Shown here: piece after piece, positions 15,171 through 23,779 of the stretch
Position numbering within the stretch: position 1 is the first letter of the stretch
Layout of the letters: each line of letters starts with the position of its first letter
Notes under the pieces: generated by a model
What the model saw: the letters and a program-made list of their open reading frames with translations, nothing else
What the model was told of the DNA's origin: nothing
The model's database searches: none
Assembly: GCF_012641465.1 (NCBI RefSeq)
Contig: NZ_JABAIK010000013.1
Location: 1-64,000 of the forward strand
Length of the DNA: 64,000 bases
Direction: 5' to 3'
Origin: Vibrio agarilyticus
Lineage (GTDB): Bacteria > Pseudomonadota > Gammaproteobacteria > Enterobacterales > Vibrionaceae
Made by a program: the position numbers and the translations under genes

Positions 15171-16583
15171 TTAGTCATCGAGGCGGCACATGGACAATGT
15201 CCCTGCAACTTCACCGTTGCCCGGAACATATTGACATTCCACATCAACGTACTGGCCAATAAATTGTTCTAGCGATGCATCTGTGGCGCTGTAACCCCAT
15301 AGGGATGCGTCATCTGCAACAACACCTTGCAAACTGAGGTCGTTCTCTGGCAAAAATTCATGTTCGACTTCCCATACTTGATGGGTTGAAGCCGCTACAT
15401 CATCACGCTTCATTGAACCAGATAGCGAGACCCATTTATTTCCAACCCACTGAGCGGGCGATAGGTCTTCCCATTGAGTAGATTGCGTAGTAACAAACTC
15501 AACTCCGTTTAGCGTGACAATGTGAGTCGTGGCATCAAAACTTGCCCAACCTTCCAGCTCAAATTCATTTTTAAGCGCGTCAGGGATCGATGGCGAGGTT
15601 GAACCGTCGACACAACCGCCTGATTCACACTCAACACTGGACGCTTGCATCACGCCGTTTTGCCATACGCCTTCCACTTCAATGAGCATATTCGCTTTGA
15701 TTTGTGCTTGATTATTCACAATAGGAAAGTCTTCAAACTCAACACCTGATGCTGGAATCGCGATAGTGCGAGTACCGTTAAGCAGTACTTTAGTCGCGCG
15801 ACCTGTGGTTTCATCAAGGCTAACGTGCGTGACAAGCCCTTCAAATTCTAAGCGGTCGTCATCATTGTAATCGTCCGCTTTATCCTCAAGCTCAATTTCA
15901 GTTGCGTGAATCACGTTATCGACCAACGTACCTTCCACATCGATCCATTGGCCATTTTCAAGCTGGTGTGGCATTTCCAACGCATCTTTGTAATTCACAC
16001 TCATCGCGCCAAGCTTGAACGTTTTGGCAGTGCTATCCAATTCGCTAATCACGCCCGTCAATTCGATTGAGCGTGTATGTTCTGCATCATCGTCAATCTC
16101 AATATAGGTCGCTTGAATGGTATCTTGGTCCAGAGTAAAGCCACTCACTTCAACAACTTTACCGATTAGCGCGTTGCTAATGGTTAAACCAGCTTCGAGC
16201 TTAGCACCTTGCGCCAACACTGTTTTGCCTGCGATAACCAGTTGCTGCTTAGTAACATCAACCGAAGTGACTCCTGCAACTAACAGTTCATCATAGATGA
16301 CGTTTTGTACCGTTTTATCGCCATCGGTTTCTAGCGTCAGTACCATGCCAAGCTGCAGATTATCTAATGTCACAACGCTACGACTGGTGGCTAAGTAGCT
16401 CAAGTCAACATTGTAACGTCCAACGGTTGCGGCGCCACTAATACGGTCAAGCGCCGACAATTGCCCTTCAATCACATGGGGGAGAGTGGAAGATGGCGTG
16501 GTAGTCGTGCCACCGTTATCAGAATTTGAACCACCGCAAGCCGCAAGAAGTGCGGATGAAATAAGTAAAGCGATTTTCTTCAT
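15171..16583 (-). CDS. DUF5666 domain lipoprotein
   Basis: This 470-residue protein starts with a lipoprotein signal, MKKIALLISSALLAAC, then a Gly/Ser/Asp-rich linker. The rest is a series of five to six similar beta-rich modules of about 65-75 residues, each with a pattern like (E)GxI-x-LD-x-(TG)-x-F and W-x-VEGTL, matching tandem DUF5666 domains. Several IELEDD-type acidic segments follow the modules. It is likely anchored in the cell envelope facing the periplasm or surface; the function is unknown. ATG 16583 gives a proper signal peptide; the frame could extend to 16625. It is a single gene. Confidence 0.85.
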   Translation of the reverse strand: MKKIALLISSALLAACGGSNSDNGGTTTTPSSTLPHVIEGQLSALDRISGAATVGRYNVDLSYLATSRSVVTLDNLQLGMVLTLETDGDKTVQNVIYDELLVAGVTSVDVTKQQLVIAGKTVLAQGAKLEAGLTISNALIGKVVEVSGFTLDQDTIQATYIEIDDDAEHTRSIELTGVISELDSTAKTFKLGAMSVNYKDALEMPHQLENGQWIDVEGTLVDNVIHATEIELEDKADDYNDDDRLEFEGLVTHVSLDETTGRATKVLLNGTRTIAIPASGVEFEDFPIVNNQAQIKANMLIEVEGVWQNGVMQASSVECESGGCVDGSTSPSIPDALKNEFELEGWASFDATTHIVTLNGVEFVTTQSTQWEDLSPAQWVGNKWVSLSGSMKRDDVAASTHQVWEVEHEFLPENDLSLQGVVADDASLWGYSATDASLEQFIGQYVDVECQYVPGNGEVAGTLSMCRLDD

Positions 16584-16767
16584 TTTTTGCTCATTCGTTG
16601 TAAGACTGACTTCGCGAAAAATCATAACAAATGTTTCAAAATGTAATACTTAAAATTACCTTACATTTTTGTAAAGTTTTCCGATGTTTTTCCTATTTTA
16701 TCAAACACCTTTAGTGACAGGTTTACAAACATCGCACCATGTCGGCTTGCTGTTTTTGCACAAGCAG

Positions 16768-16791
16768 CTATACCCTTTCCACTTGAAGCTG
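16768..16791 (+). repeat. Solo end of the TATACCC repeat family
   Basis: TATACCCTTTCCACTTGAAG then CTGC repeats the 15003 sequence almost exactly and matches outer ends of the larger elements. It is immediately followed by a terminator-like hairpin. Confidence 0.45.
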
Positions 16792-16803
16792 CCGGAAAAT
16801 AAT

Positions 16804-16856
16804 AAAGCCCACGGAGTCGCCAGATTGAATATATTCCAGCGTACTCAGTGGGCTTT
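16804..16856. terminator. Long-loop inverted repeat downstream of the RND operon
   Basis: AAAGCCCAC (16804-16812) and GTGGGCTTT (16848-16856) are perfect inverted copies, 35 bases apart, 54 bases beyond the permease stop codon. The minus-strand copy ends in TTTATTATTTT, suitable for termination of the efflux operon. Confidence 0.6.
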
Positions 16857-16909
16857 AAGGCTCATCTATTGTGATTACTGATGAGCGATTAGGTTTTTGC
16901 AATCAAACG

Positions 16910-19900
16910 TTAGTCGATTTCACCGTGGGTAACACGCGCTTTATTATCCAAACTTAAGGCTTTGTTAAGTTCTGCTTCTACGTGACCTGGCGCTTGAGTA
17001 CGGCCTGAAATCAAGCGATACATTGCAGGAATGACGTATAAAGTCACCAATGTCGCAAATGCCATACCGAAGAAAATGACCGTCCCGACGGCCACGCGAC
17101 TCTCGTAACCCGCGCCAGTTGAAACAATCAGCGGAATCGCCCCTGCCAAAGTAGTAAATGCGGTCATTAAGATCGGGCGCAAGCGGCGCGCAGATGCATC
17201 CACAATGGCTTTTTCAAACTCATAGCCACGGTCGCGCAACTGGTTCGCAAACTCGACAATCAAAATGCCGTTTTTGGTTACCATACCAATTAGCATGATC
17301 ATGCCAAGCTGGCTATATAGGTTCAAACTTTGGCTCATAATCAACATGCCAAGAAAGCCGCCAAATATCCCCATTGGCACGGTAAACATCACCACCAGCG
17401 GGTTGATAAAACTCTCAAACTGCGCGGCAAGCACCAAATACGCAACAAGCAATGCCAAGCCAAAGACCATGATGATGCTTGATTGGTTCTCTTTAAAATC
17501 TTTGGACTCGCCAGAATAACTCACTGACACATCACTAGGCAGAATCTCAAGTGCTTGCGCGTCCAAAAAGTCCAGCGCTTCCCCTAAGGTGTAGCCTTCA
17601 GACAAATTGGCTTTAATGGTTATCGATTTCTGCTTGTTGTAGTGCGACAAACGAATCGCCGAAGCCACTTCTTCAATATGAGTGACGGTGTCTAGCGTCA
17701 CCAATTCGCCAGTGCCAGTTCGCAAGTAGATTTGGCTCAAGTCTGCTGCGTTGTTGAAACTGCGCTCATCACCACGAAGGTATACGTCGTACTCTTCGCC
17801 ACGCTCGACATAGGTGGTTTCACGTTTGCCACCCAGCATGATTTCTAAGGTGTCCGAAATCTCTTTGATGCTGATCCCAAGTTCAGCCGCGCGCTTTTTG
17901 TCTACCGTAACCACAAGCTCTGGCGTACGCTCAGAATAGTCCACTTCCGCGCCTTCCATAATGGGTGAATCTTCAGCGCGTTTCTTTAACTCTTCGGCGT
18001 ATTGATTGAGCTCAGCGTAATCAGAGCCACCTAGCACAAACTGAACTGGTTCACTCGAGCCGCCACGCATACCCGGCATGAACGGGAAAATTCGTACGTC
18101 TGGGATCCCGACCAAAGCTTTGCGCACTTCACCTAACGCTTCTTGCGCGGTCACTGAACGCTCGGTCCAATCATCGAGGATCATGATAACAAAGCCAGTT
18201 TGGTCGCCAGCCATACCGCCAAACGCCGGTGACTGCATACTAAAGGATTTTAAAAATCCTTGGCCTAACAAAGGCATTAAGCGGTCTTCCACCAAATCCA
18301 TGTTGGCTGACATTCGGTTATAGCTAGTTGCATCAGCGCCGCGAACAAAGGCAAAAATCACACCGCGATCTTCTTGTGGCGTTAATTGCGCTGGCACAAG
18401 CTGCATCACGCCATAACTTCCTCCCAAGCAGCCAATAATGACCAAAGGTGCTAACCAGCGCAGTTTCATCGCATACGCCAAACTGCTGCGGTAGCCCGAC
18501 TCCAACTTACCAAAGAGATGGTCGATAAAGTCGTTAAAGCGGCTTTTTTTCACATTGGCTTTGAGAATTTTACTGCCAAGCATTGGGGTTAGTGTCAGTG
18601 CAATCAAAGACGAGAATATCACCGACATAGCAAGCAATACCGAGAACTCGGTAAACATCAAACCCACCATACCGTCCATAAAGGAGATCGGCAGGAAGAC
18701 CATCACCAGCACTAGCGTGGTAGCAATAACCGCAAAGCCAACTTCTCGCGCCCCTTTATAGGCAGCAAGTAACGGCGATTCACCCCGTTCAATATGGTGG
18801 AAAATATTCTCAACCACAACGATCGCGTCATCAACCACCAGACCGATTGACAGAATCAGTGCCATCAGCGTGATAAGGTTGATAGAAAAGCCAAAGTAAT
18901 AGGCGGCAATGAATGAAGAAATCAATGACACCGGAACGGTAATGGCTGGGATCAAGGTCGCACGCGCTTGACCGATAAAAATGTAGAGCACCAAAATTAC
19001 GAGCGCACCTGTGATATAAAGCGTGCTGTAAACTTCTTCAATTGAACGGTCGATAAACACGGTTGCGTCGTAATCGATTTCAAGGCGCGTGCCTTCAGGC
19101 AAGAACTGCTGCGCTTTGTCAACCTCTTGACGTACCGCTTGTGCCACTTCCAATGGGTTCGCATCCGATTGCGGCACAATACCCAAGCTCACGTTAACAA
19201 CGCCATCGCTCTTAAACGTAGAGTTCTCGTTTTCTGCGCCAACGTAAACGTTCGCGACATCTTTTAAATAGACTGGGCTGTTGTCTGCCCCGCGCTTAAC
19301 CACCAGATATTGAAAATCTTCAACGGTGGCATAGCTACGAGCGGTTCGCACCGACATGACGGTTTGGTCGTTGCGTACCTGACCGCCAGGCGCTTCAAGG
19401 TTCTCGCGATTGAGCGCCGCGGTGATGTCTGATGCGGTCACGCCGCGACCGGCCATCAGCACAGGATCAAGTTGGACATACATCACTTTATACAGCGCGC
19501 CCGACAGGTCGACTGAGCTCACACCTGTGATCAAACTGAAACGGTCGAGCAGAACGCGCTCGGTATAATCCGTTAGTTGAGTGCGGTCCATTTCCGACGA
19601 ACTTAAGTTAATGTATACCGACGCTTCGCCGCTACCATTATTCTTAAACACTATCGGGTCATCAGACTCTTCAGGCAACGCACGCTGCGCGCGAGCAACC
19701 GCATCTCGAACATCACTCACACCGGTATTGAGATCATAGCCAAGCTCAAAAGTGATCTTAATGTTGGAAAAACCATTACGAGTGGTCGATGAGATTTCAT
19801 CAATGCCACTGATCCCCGAAAGCTGCTCTTCCAATATTGACGTGATTTGGCTTTCAATAATGGTCGCTGACGCGCCTTCATAGCGCGTGCTAATCGAGAC

Positions 19901-20032
19901 CACTGGGTTTTCAATATCAGGCATCTCACGTACGGCAAGCTTTGAAAACGACACCAAGCCAAAAACGCAAAGTAGCATGCTCAAAACCAGCGCAGCGACT
20001 GGTCTTTTTACCGAAACATCAGAGAGTAGCAT
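16910..20032 (-). CDS. RND efflux permease (HAE1 family)
   Basis: This 1040-residue inner-membrane protein is a proton-driven RND pump subunit. It begins LLSDVSVKRPVAALVLSMLL, as usual for the family, with large periplasmic loops at about 40-330 and 550-850 and twelve membrane helices. GLVVDDAIVVVENIFHHIERG in helix 4 carries the paired aspartates needed for proton transfer, and a FTVPMGIFGGFLGML-type repeat occurs in the second half. It exports drugs, bile salts or similar compounds through a trimer with its adaptor and an outer-membrane channel such as TolC, which is not in this window. Its ATG overlaps the stop of the adaptor gene (TAATG). Which Vibrio Vex/Vme pump it corresponds to cannot be told by eye. 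Confidence 0.93.
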   Translation of the reverse strand: MLLSDVSVKRPVAALVLSMLLCVFGLVSFSKLAVREMPDIENPVVSISTRYEGASATIIESQITSILEEQLSGISGIDEISSTTRNGFSNIKITFELGYDLNTGVSDVRDAVARAQRALPEESDDPIVFKNNGSGEASVYINLSSSEMDRTQLTDYTERVLLDRFSLITGVSSVDLSGALYKVMYVQLDPVLMAGRGVTASDITAALNRENLEAPGGQVRNDQTVMSVRTARSYATVEDFQYLVVKRGADNSPVYLKDVANVYVGAENENSTFKSDGVVNVSLGIVPQSDANPLEVAQAVRQEVDKAQQFLPEGTRLEIDYDATVFIDRSIEEVYSTLYITGALVILVLYIFIGQARATLIPAITVPVSLISSFIAAYYFGFSINLITLMALILSIGLVVDDAIVVVENIFHHIERGESPLLAAYKGAREVGFAVIATTLVLVMVFLPISFMDGMVGLMFTEFSVLLAMSVIFSSLIALTLTPMLGSKILKANVKKSRFNDFIDHLFGKLESGYRSSLAYAMKLRWLAPLVIIGCLGGSYGVMQLVPAQLTPQEDRGVIFAFVRGADATSYNRMSANMDLVEDRLMPLLGQGFLKSFSMQSPAFGGMAGDQTGFVIMILDDWTERSVTAQEALGEVRKALVGIPDVRIFPFMPGMRGGSSEPVQFVLGGSDYAELNQYAEELKKRAEDSPIMEGAEVDYSERTPELVVTVDKKRAAELGISIKEISDTLEIMLGGKRETTYVERGEEYDVYLRGDERSFNNAADLSQIYLRTGTGELVTLDTVTHIEEVASAIRLSHYNKQKSITIKANLSEGYTLGEALDFLDAQALEILPSDVSVSYSGESKDFKENQSSIIMVFGLALLVAYLVLAAQFESFINPLVVMFTVPMGIFGGFLGMLIMSQSLNLYSQLGMIMLIGMVTKNGILIVEFANQLRDRGYEFEKAIVDASARRLRPILMTAFTTLAGAIPLIVSTGAGYESRVAVGTVIFFGMAFATLVTLYVIPAMYRLISGRTQAPGHVEAELNKALSLDNKARVTHGEID

Positions 20033-21144
20033 TAGTTACTTTCCTTCTTACTGGCTTTTTTCTCGCCGGTTTCACCCGCAGCGCCTTGCACTGTCGCAAG
20101 ACTCATCGGGCTGACCTCAACGCCATCACGCATGTTAACAATACCCTGAACCACAATAGTTTCACCGATTGTCAAACCTTCGGTGATCACGACTTGGTTT
20201 TCCACGCGAGCGCCAAGGACCACTTCGGTGCGATGCGCTTTGTTCTCTTTGTCTACCACGTAAACAAATCGTTTGGTGCCCGAGTACTCTAATGCTTGTA
20301 CTGGAATGATGGGGGCTTCAATCGGCGCAAAAGCCAAGTGCGCATCAAGTAACATACCTGGTTTTAATTTACCCTCATCATTTGCAAATTCGATTCGTAC
20401 TCGCAGATTCAATGTTTCTGGATTAATTCGAGTGTCAATTGCGGTGACTTCACCAACGAAATGCTCATCACCCCATGCACTTGCAATGGCCTTCACCGAC
20501 ATGCCGACGTTGAGCTGCGACAAATAACGCTCTGGTACAGACAAGTCCAATTGCATCAGCGATAAGTCATCTAAAGAGACGAGTTCTGCGCCCGTGCTTA
20601 CCAACTGACCACGACTAAAGTCGACAAAGCCGACCGTACCAGAAAAAGGGGCTTTAATATGGTGATCAGCTAAGTTAGCCACTGCGGCGTCATAGCGCGC
20701 TTTGGCGATCTCAACACTGTTTTTCTGTGCATCAACTTCTGTTTGCGCAATGGCACTGCGCTTCACTAAGCGCTCAAATTCAGCCAATTTACGTTTTTCA
20801 TCCGCTAAATAGGCTTGTGCTTCGGCAACACTGGCTTTGGTTTTCGCGTCATCCAAGGTAATGAGTAATTGGCCTTCTTTAACGGCCTCACTGGCAGCAA
20901 CATGTATCGACGCAACCACGCCTGAAACTTCTGATGCCACAGTAACCGACTGCGCCGACTCTAATTTGCCGATAAGATCGAGAGATTGATTAATTTGGTG
21001 GATCTGAACAGTTTCAGTCACCACACTGACCGCCTTCGACGCGCTGTTCGACCCTTTTCCATTACCAGGTCCAGCAAAAACACCAAATGCTGCGCTGCTG
21101 ACAGCAACTGCAACTAAAGAAGAAAGAAAGACTTTGTTTTTCAT
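20032..21144 (-). CDS. RND efflux periplasmic adaptor subunit
   Basis: The 370-residue product has a signal peptide (about 1-24), then the membrane-fusion-protein layout: lipoyl half-motifs VTVASEVSGVVASIHV and HHIKAPFSGTVGFVDFSRG flanking a coiled-coil hairpin at about 95-150, a beta-barrel domain, and a C-terminal membrane-proximal domain (PVQALEYSGTKRFVYVVD). It links the permease to the outer-membrane channel. No lipobox cysteine is present, so it is probably soluble in the periplasm. The tail after 350 is Lys/Glu-rich. It is the first gene of a two-gene operon with a palindrome-overlapped promoter. Confidence 0.93.
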   Translation of the reverse strand: MKNKVFLSSLVAVAVSSAAFGVFAGPGNGKGSNSASKAVSVVTETVQIHQINQSLDLIGKLESAQSVTVASEVSGVVASIHVAASEAVKEGQLLITLDDAKTKASVAEAQAYLADEKRKLAEFERLVKRSAIAQTEVDAQKNSVEIAKARYDAAVANLADHHIKAPFSGTVGFVDFSRGQLVSTGAELVSLDDLSLMQLDLSVPERYLSQLNVGMSVKAIASAWGDEHFVGEVTAIDTRINPETLNLRVRIEFANDEGKLKPGMLLDAHLAFAPIEAPIIPVQALEYSGTKRFVYVVDKENKAHRTEVVLGARVENQVVITEGLTIGETIVVQGIVNMRDGVEVSPMSLATVQGAAGETGEKKASKKESN

Positions 21145-21186
21145 AGGGGCACGAGTACTTCTAAGCTGAAATCAACTTGCGTTAGT

Positions 21187-21215
21187 GTATCAGTTGATAC
21201 GAATCAAAACGTCAA
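21187..21215 (-). promoter_or_regulatory. Promoter with overlapping palindromic operator for the RND operon
   Basis: TTGACG (21215-21210) and TGATAC (21192-21187) are spaced by 17 bases. The -10 box is the right half of a perfect 14-bp palindrome, GTATCA-x2-TGATAC (21187-21200). A TetR- or MarR-like repressor bound there would block the polymerase. No regulator gene is adjacent. Confidence 0.6.
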
Positions 21216-21442
21216 GGAGTGTAAATTTACCAAAAAACTTGTGGGTATTATCTTGCGGCACATCATCACCACGCCAAGTAAGACGCTCCGCACCAGATTA
21301 AGATGCAACTTTAGCGAAATGGTTCAACATGATTTAACTTGAGCAAAATCAGTCAGCACGGCGACTTTTCAAGCAAAATGGTGACTTTTCGCCTGCTTTG
21401 TCCAAAAAGAGAGCACTTAACATCAAAACATAATAAAAAGGG

Positions 21443-21470
21443 TTTACAGCCCAAACGGTTTTGCTATGAT
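21443..21470 (+). promoter_or_regulatory. Promoter of the tRNA-Tyr operon
   Basis: TTTACA (21443-21448) and TATGAT (21465-21470) are 16 bases apart and followed by a G+C-rich stretch, typical of stringently controlled stable-RNA promoters. Confidence 0.6.
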
Positions 21471-21543
21471 TCGCTCCGAACTTGAGCGATGGGTCGGGAA
21501 ACACCGCTTAAGCATGGTGCTTTGCAACATGAACATACCCTTA

Positions 21544-21628
<85 letters not shown>

Positions 21629-21728
21629 TCTTCTATATTAACGGTGATGAATACGCCTTTAATATAAACACTTGAGCATTGGGTTGGGAAACCACTGTCT
21701 TAAGGATGCGTTAGCATCAAAACACCCT

Positions 21729-21813
<85 letters not shown>

Positions 21814-21817
21814 TATT

Positions 21818-21847
21818 AAAAAGCCAGCTGTAACGCTGGTTTTTTTG
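21818..21847 (+). terminator. Terminator of the tRNA-Tyr operon
   Basis: CCAGC and GCTGG pair around a short loop, flanked by runs of A and T; the plus strand ends in seven T. Confidence 0.75.
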
Positions 21848-21964
21848 CGTCTTCGCTTTTTCAATTTAGCGTGTTTGCCTGCCGTTATAATTCGCCCTAG
21901 GTCGATAAACATGTCAGCCACACGCAACGTCAGAGATCAAGGTTCAGGGTTCAGGGTATTGACG

Positions 21965-21993
21965 CAAAAAAAATCCCGCATAACGCGGGATTT
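21965..21993 (-). terminator. Terminator of the Tim44-domain gene
   Basis: AAATCCCGC and GCGGGATTT form a 9-bp stem with a 5-base loop. On the minus strand eight T follow, 36 bases past the stop codon at 22029. Confidence 0.85.
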
Positions 21994-22028
21994 CGAGTAC
22001 AAACGGTATTTAAGTTAATGGTTCAAGA

Positions 22029-22916
22029 TTAACCTTGAATACCCACAATCAACCACGGTGCATTGGCAACGGTCAGATCGCGCTCTAGATGCCAAATGTC
22101 GGTAATCGCTTCTTCCACGCCTTCCACAGCATCACGGTAACGCCCAGTAAACTGCAGACTCAATTGTGCGTGGGATGCATCGTGATCCGCTCGAACAATT
22201 TCGGCATCAACATACATCACATCAGTATGCTGTTCACCTTCAAGTTTCGCACGCTCAGCTTTAAGATCGTCAAACAAGCTTGGTGATACATACTCTTGAA
22301 TGGTTTCAAGTTGGTTGTGATTCCATGCGCCTTGCAAAATTCGGTAGTGTTCACGAGCGCCATTAATAAAGGCCGCTTGGTCAAAACCAGGAGGGAAGTT
22401 ATACGGTACGTCACTTTTTGCGCCAAAACCCGCAGCGCTTGAGCCGCTTGCCGCTTGGCCAAAGCCTGGTTGTTGATTCTGTTCGAAATTGTGTCGTTCA
22501 AACTTTGCTGAATTGCCACCAAACGCCGGTTGCTGGCGCTGCTGATTGAGACTGCCTTGCTTAGAACCGAGCAAGCCTCTTACTAGTTTGAAGATAACAA
22601 AGGCAATCAACCCAAGGATAAGGATATCCATGAAATTAACACCATCAAAAGCGCCACCAAAGAACGCCGCGAGCAAACCACCTGCGAGTAACCCGCCAAG
22701 TAGACCACCCATCAAACCTTTTTTAGCTGAGCTGGCAGGTTTTGCCCCCTGCTCTTTCCCGATGGTGTTGGTATTTTGCTGTTGTTGTTTTGGCGCAGGC
22801 GCCGTTTTGTAACTCTTACCAAACGACTTGCCACCGCCGAACCGTTTGGCTTCGGCAATGGGCGTTACCATTACAGACACCATAATCAGTGCGACTAAAG
22901 AAAATAAACGTTTCAT
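22029..22916 (-). CDS. Tim44-like domain membrane protein
   Basis: This 295-residue protein starts with a signal peptide (to about AEA-KRFGGGKSFG), then a low-complexity Gln/Ala/Ser stretch, a glycine-rich hydrophobic region GLMGGLLGGLLAGGLLAAFF and a second membrane helix DILILGLIAFVIFKLV. Residues about 180-293 form the Tim44-like domain (FINGAREHYRILQGAWN, then YVSPSLFDDLKAE, ending LTVANAPWLIVGIQG). In mitochondria Tim44 tethers the import motor; bacterial members are membrane proteins of unsettled role. The GGKSFG.SY segment after the signal peptide is common to the bacterial family. It is a single gene. Confidence 0.88.
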   Translation of the reverse strand: MKRLFSLVALIMVSVMVTPIAEAKRFGGGKSFGKSYKTAPAPKQQQQNTNTIGKEQGAKPASSAKKGLMGGLLGGLLAGGLLAAFFGGAFDGVNFMDILILGLIAFVIFKLVRGLLGSKQGSLNQQRQQPAFGGNSAKFERHNFEQNQQPGFGQAASGSSAAGFGAKSDVPYNFPPGFDQAAFINGAREHYRILQGAWNHNQLETIQEYVSPSLFDDLKAERAKLEGEQHTDVMYVDAEIVRADHDASHAQLSLQFTGRYRDAVEGVEEAITDIWHLERDLTVANAPWLIVGIQG

Positions 22917-23160
22917 GTTTTACCTTACAGACTCATTCTAGAATGCTGTTTAAATCATACAAGCTAAGCGGCGATATTCAAACCCCACATCACGTGCTAC
23001 TTGTATCAGAATATTGCGTCACTTCATGGACATCACACCAAGCGACGTAAAGACGCACGATTTAGTACCTGTTCACGCAGACTTGTTGACCAAATGCACA
23101 GCACGACGATAGAATATTGAACAATGTTCAAAAATAAATCACGAATGAACGGTTCTACCC

Positions 23161-23748
23161 ATGGCACGCCGTAACGATCATACTCGAGAAGAGTTAACCG
23201 CTCTCACGTTAGCAACCGTTAATGACTTTTTAGATCATCACTCTTACCACGAATTAAGCTTACGTAAAATTGCCGCGATGGTGGGATATGTGCCCAGCAC
23301 GTTGGTCAATGTCTTTGGCAATTACAATCTGCTGCTTTTACATGTGGTCGCGAAAACCCTCGATTCACTATCTGCGCAAGTACAAGCCCAAATTTGCCAT
23401 GCCTCATCGCCACGCGAGGCGCTATTACAACTTGCTTACTGTTATCATGATTTTGCTATGGCAAATCGTTATCGTTGGCAGCTGGTTTTTGAACATAATA
23501 TGAATGGGGAGACGCTGCCAGAATGGCACGCAACGCGGATTGATAGCATGACCCATTTACTGGAAACGTTATTGCGCCAACTTACCCCAGATCAAGACGA
23601 CAATGCGATTATAGAAGCCAGTCGCGTATTATGGGCCGGCGTACATGGCATCACCTTACTCAGTGTTGACGATAAATTTTTTGCTGAGGTTCCTATTGAT
23701 GGTAAAGCCCTGATTGATAATTTATTAACTAAATATCTCGCGGCTTAA
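23161..23748 (+). CDS. TetR family regulator with WHG-type ligand domain
   Basis: The 195-residue protein has a TetR helix-turn-helix at about 8-55 (TREELTALTLATVNDFLDHHS, LSLRKIAAMVGYVPSTLVNVFGN), where the recognition helix deviates from the common Y-F-xx-K pattern. The C-terminal part contains RVLWAGVHGITLLS, the W-x-G-hxHG motif that names the WHG ligand-binding class. It is 31 bases before the MFS-acyltransferase gene and probably controls that operon, perhaps in response to an acyl or lipid compound; this is inference. No palindrome was clearly assigned upstream. Confidence 0.88.
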   Translation: MARRNDHTREELTALTLATVNDFLDHHSYHELSLRKIAAMVGYVPSTLVNVFGNYNLLLLHVVAKTLDSLSAQVQAQICHASSPREALLQLAYCYHDFAMANRYRWQLVFEHNMNGETLPEWHATRIDSMTHLLETLLRQLTPDQDDNAIIEASRVLWAGVHGITLLSVDDKFFAEVPIDGKALIDNLLTKYLAA

Positions 23749-23779
23749 ATCCCCTTATTTCGCAACGAGGAAGGACCCT

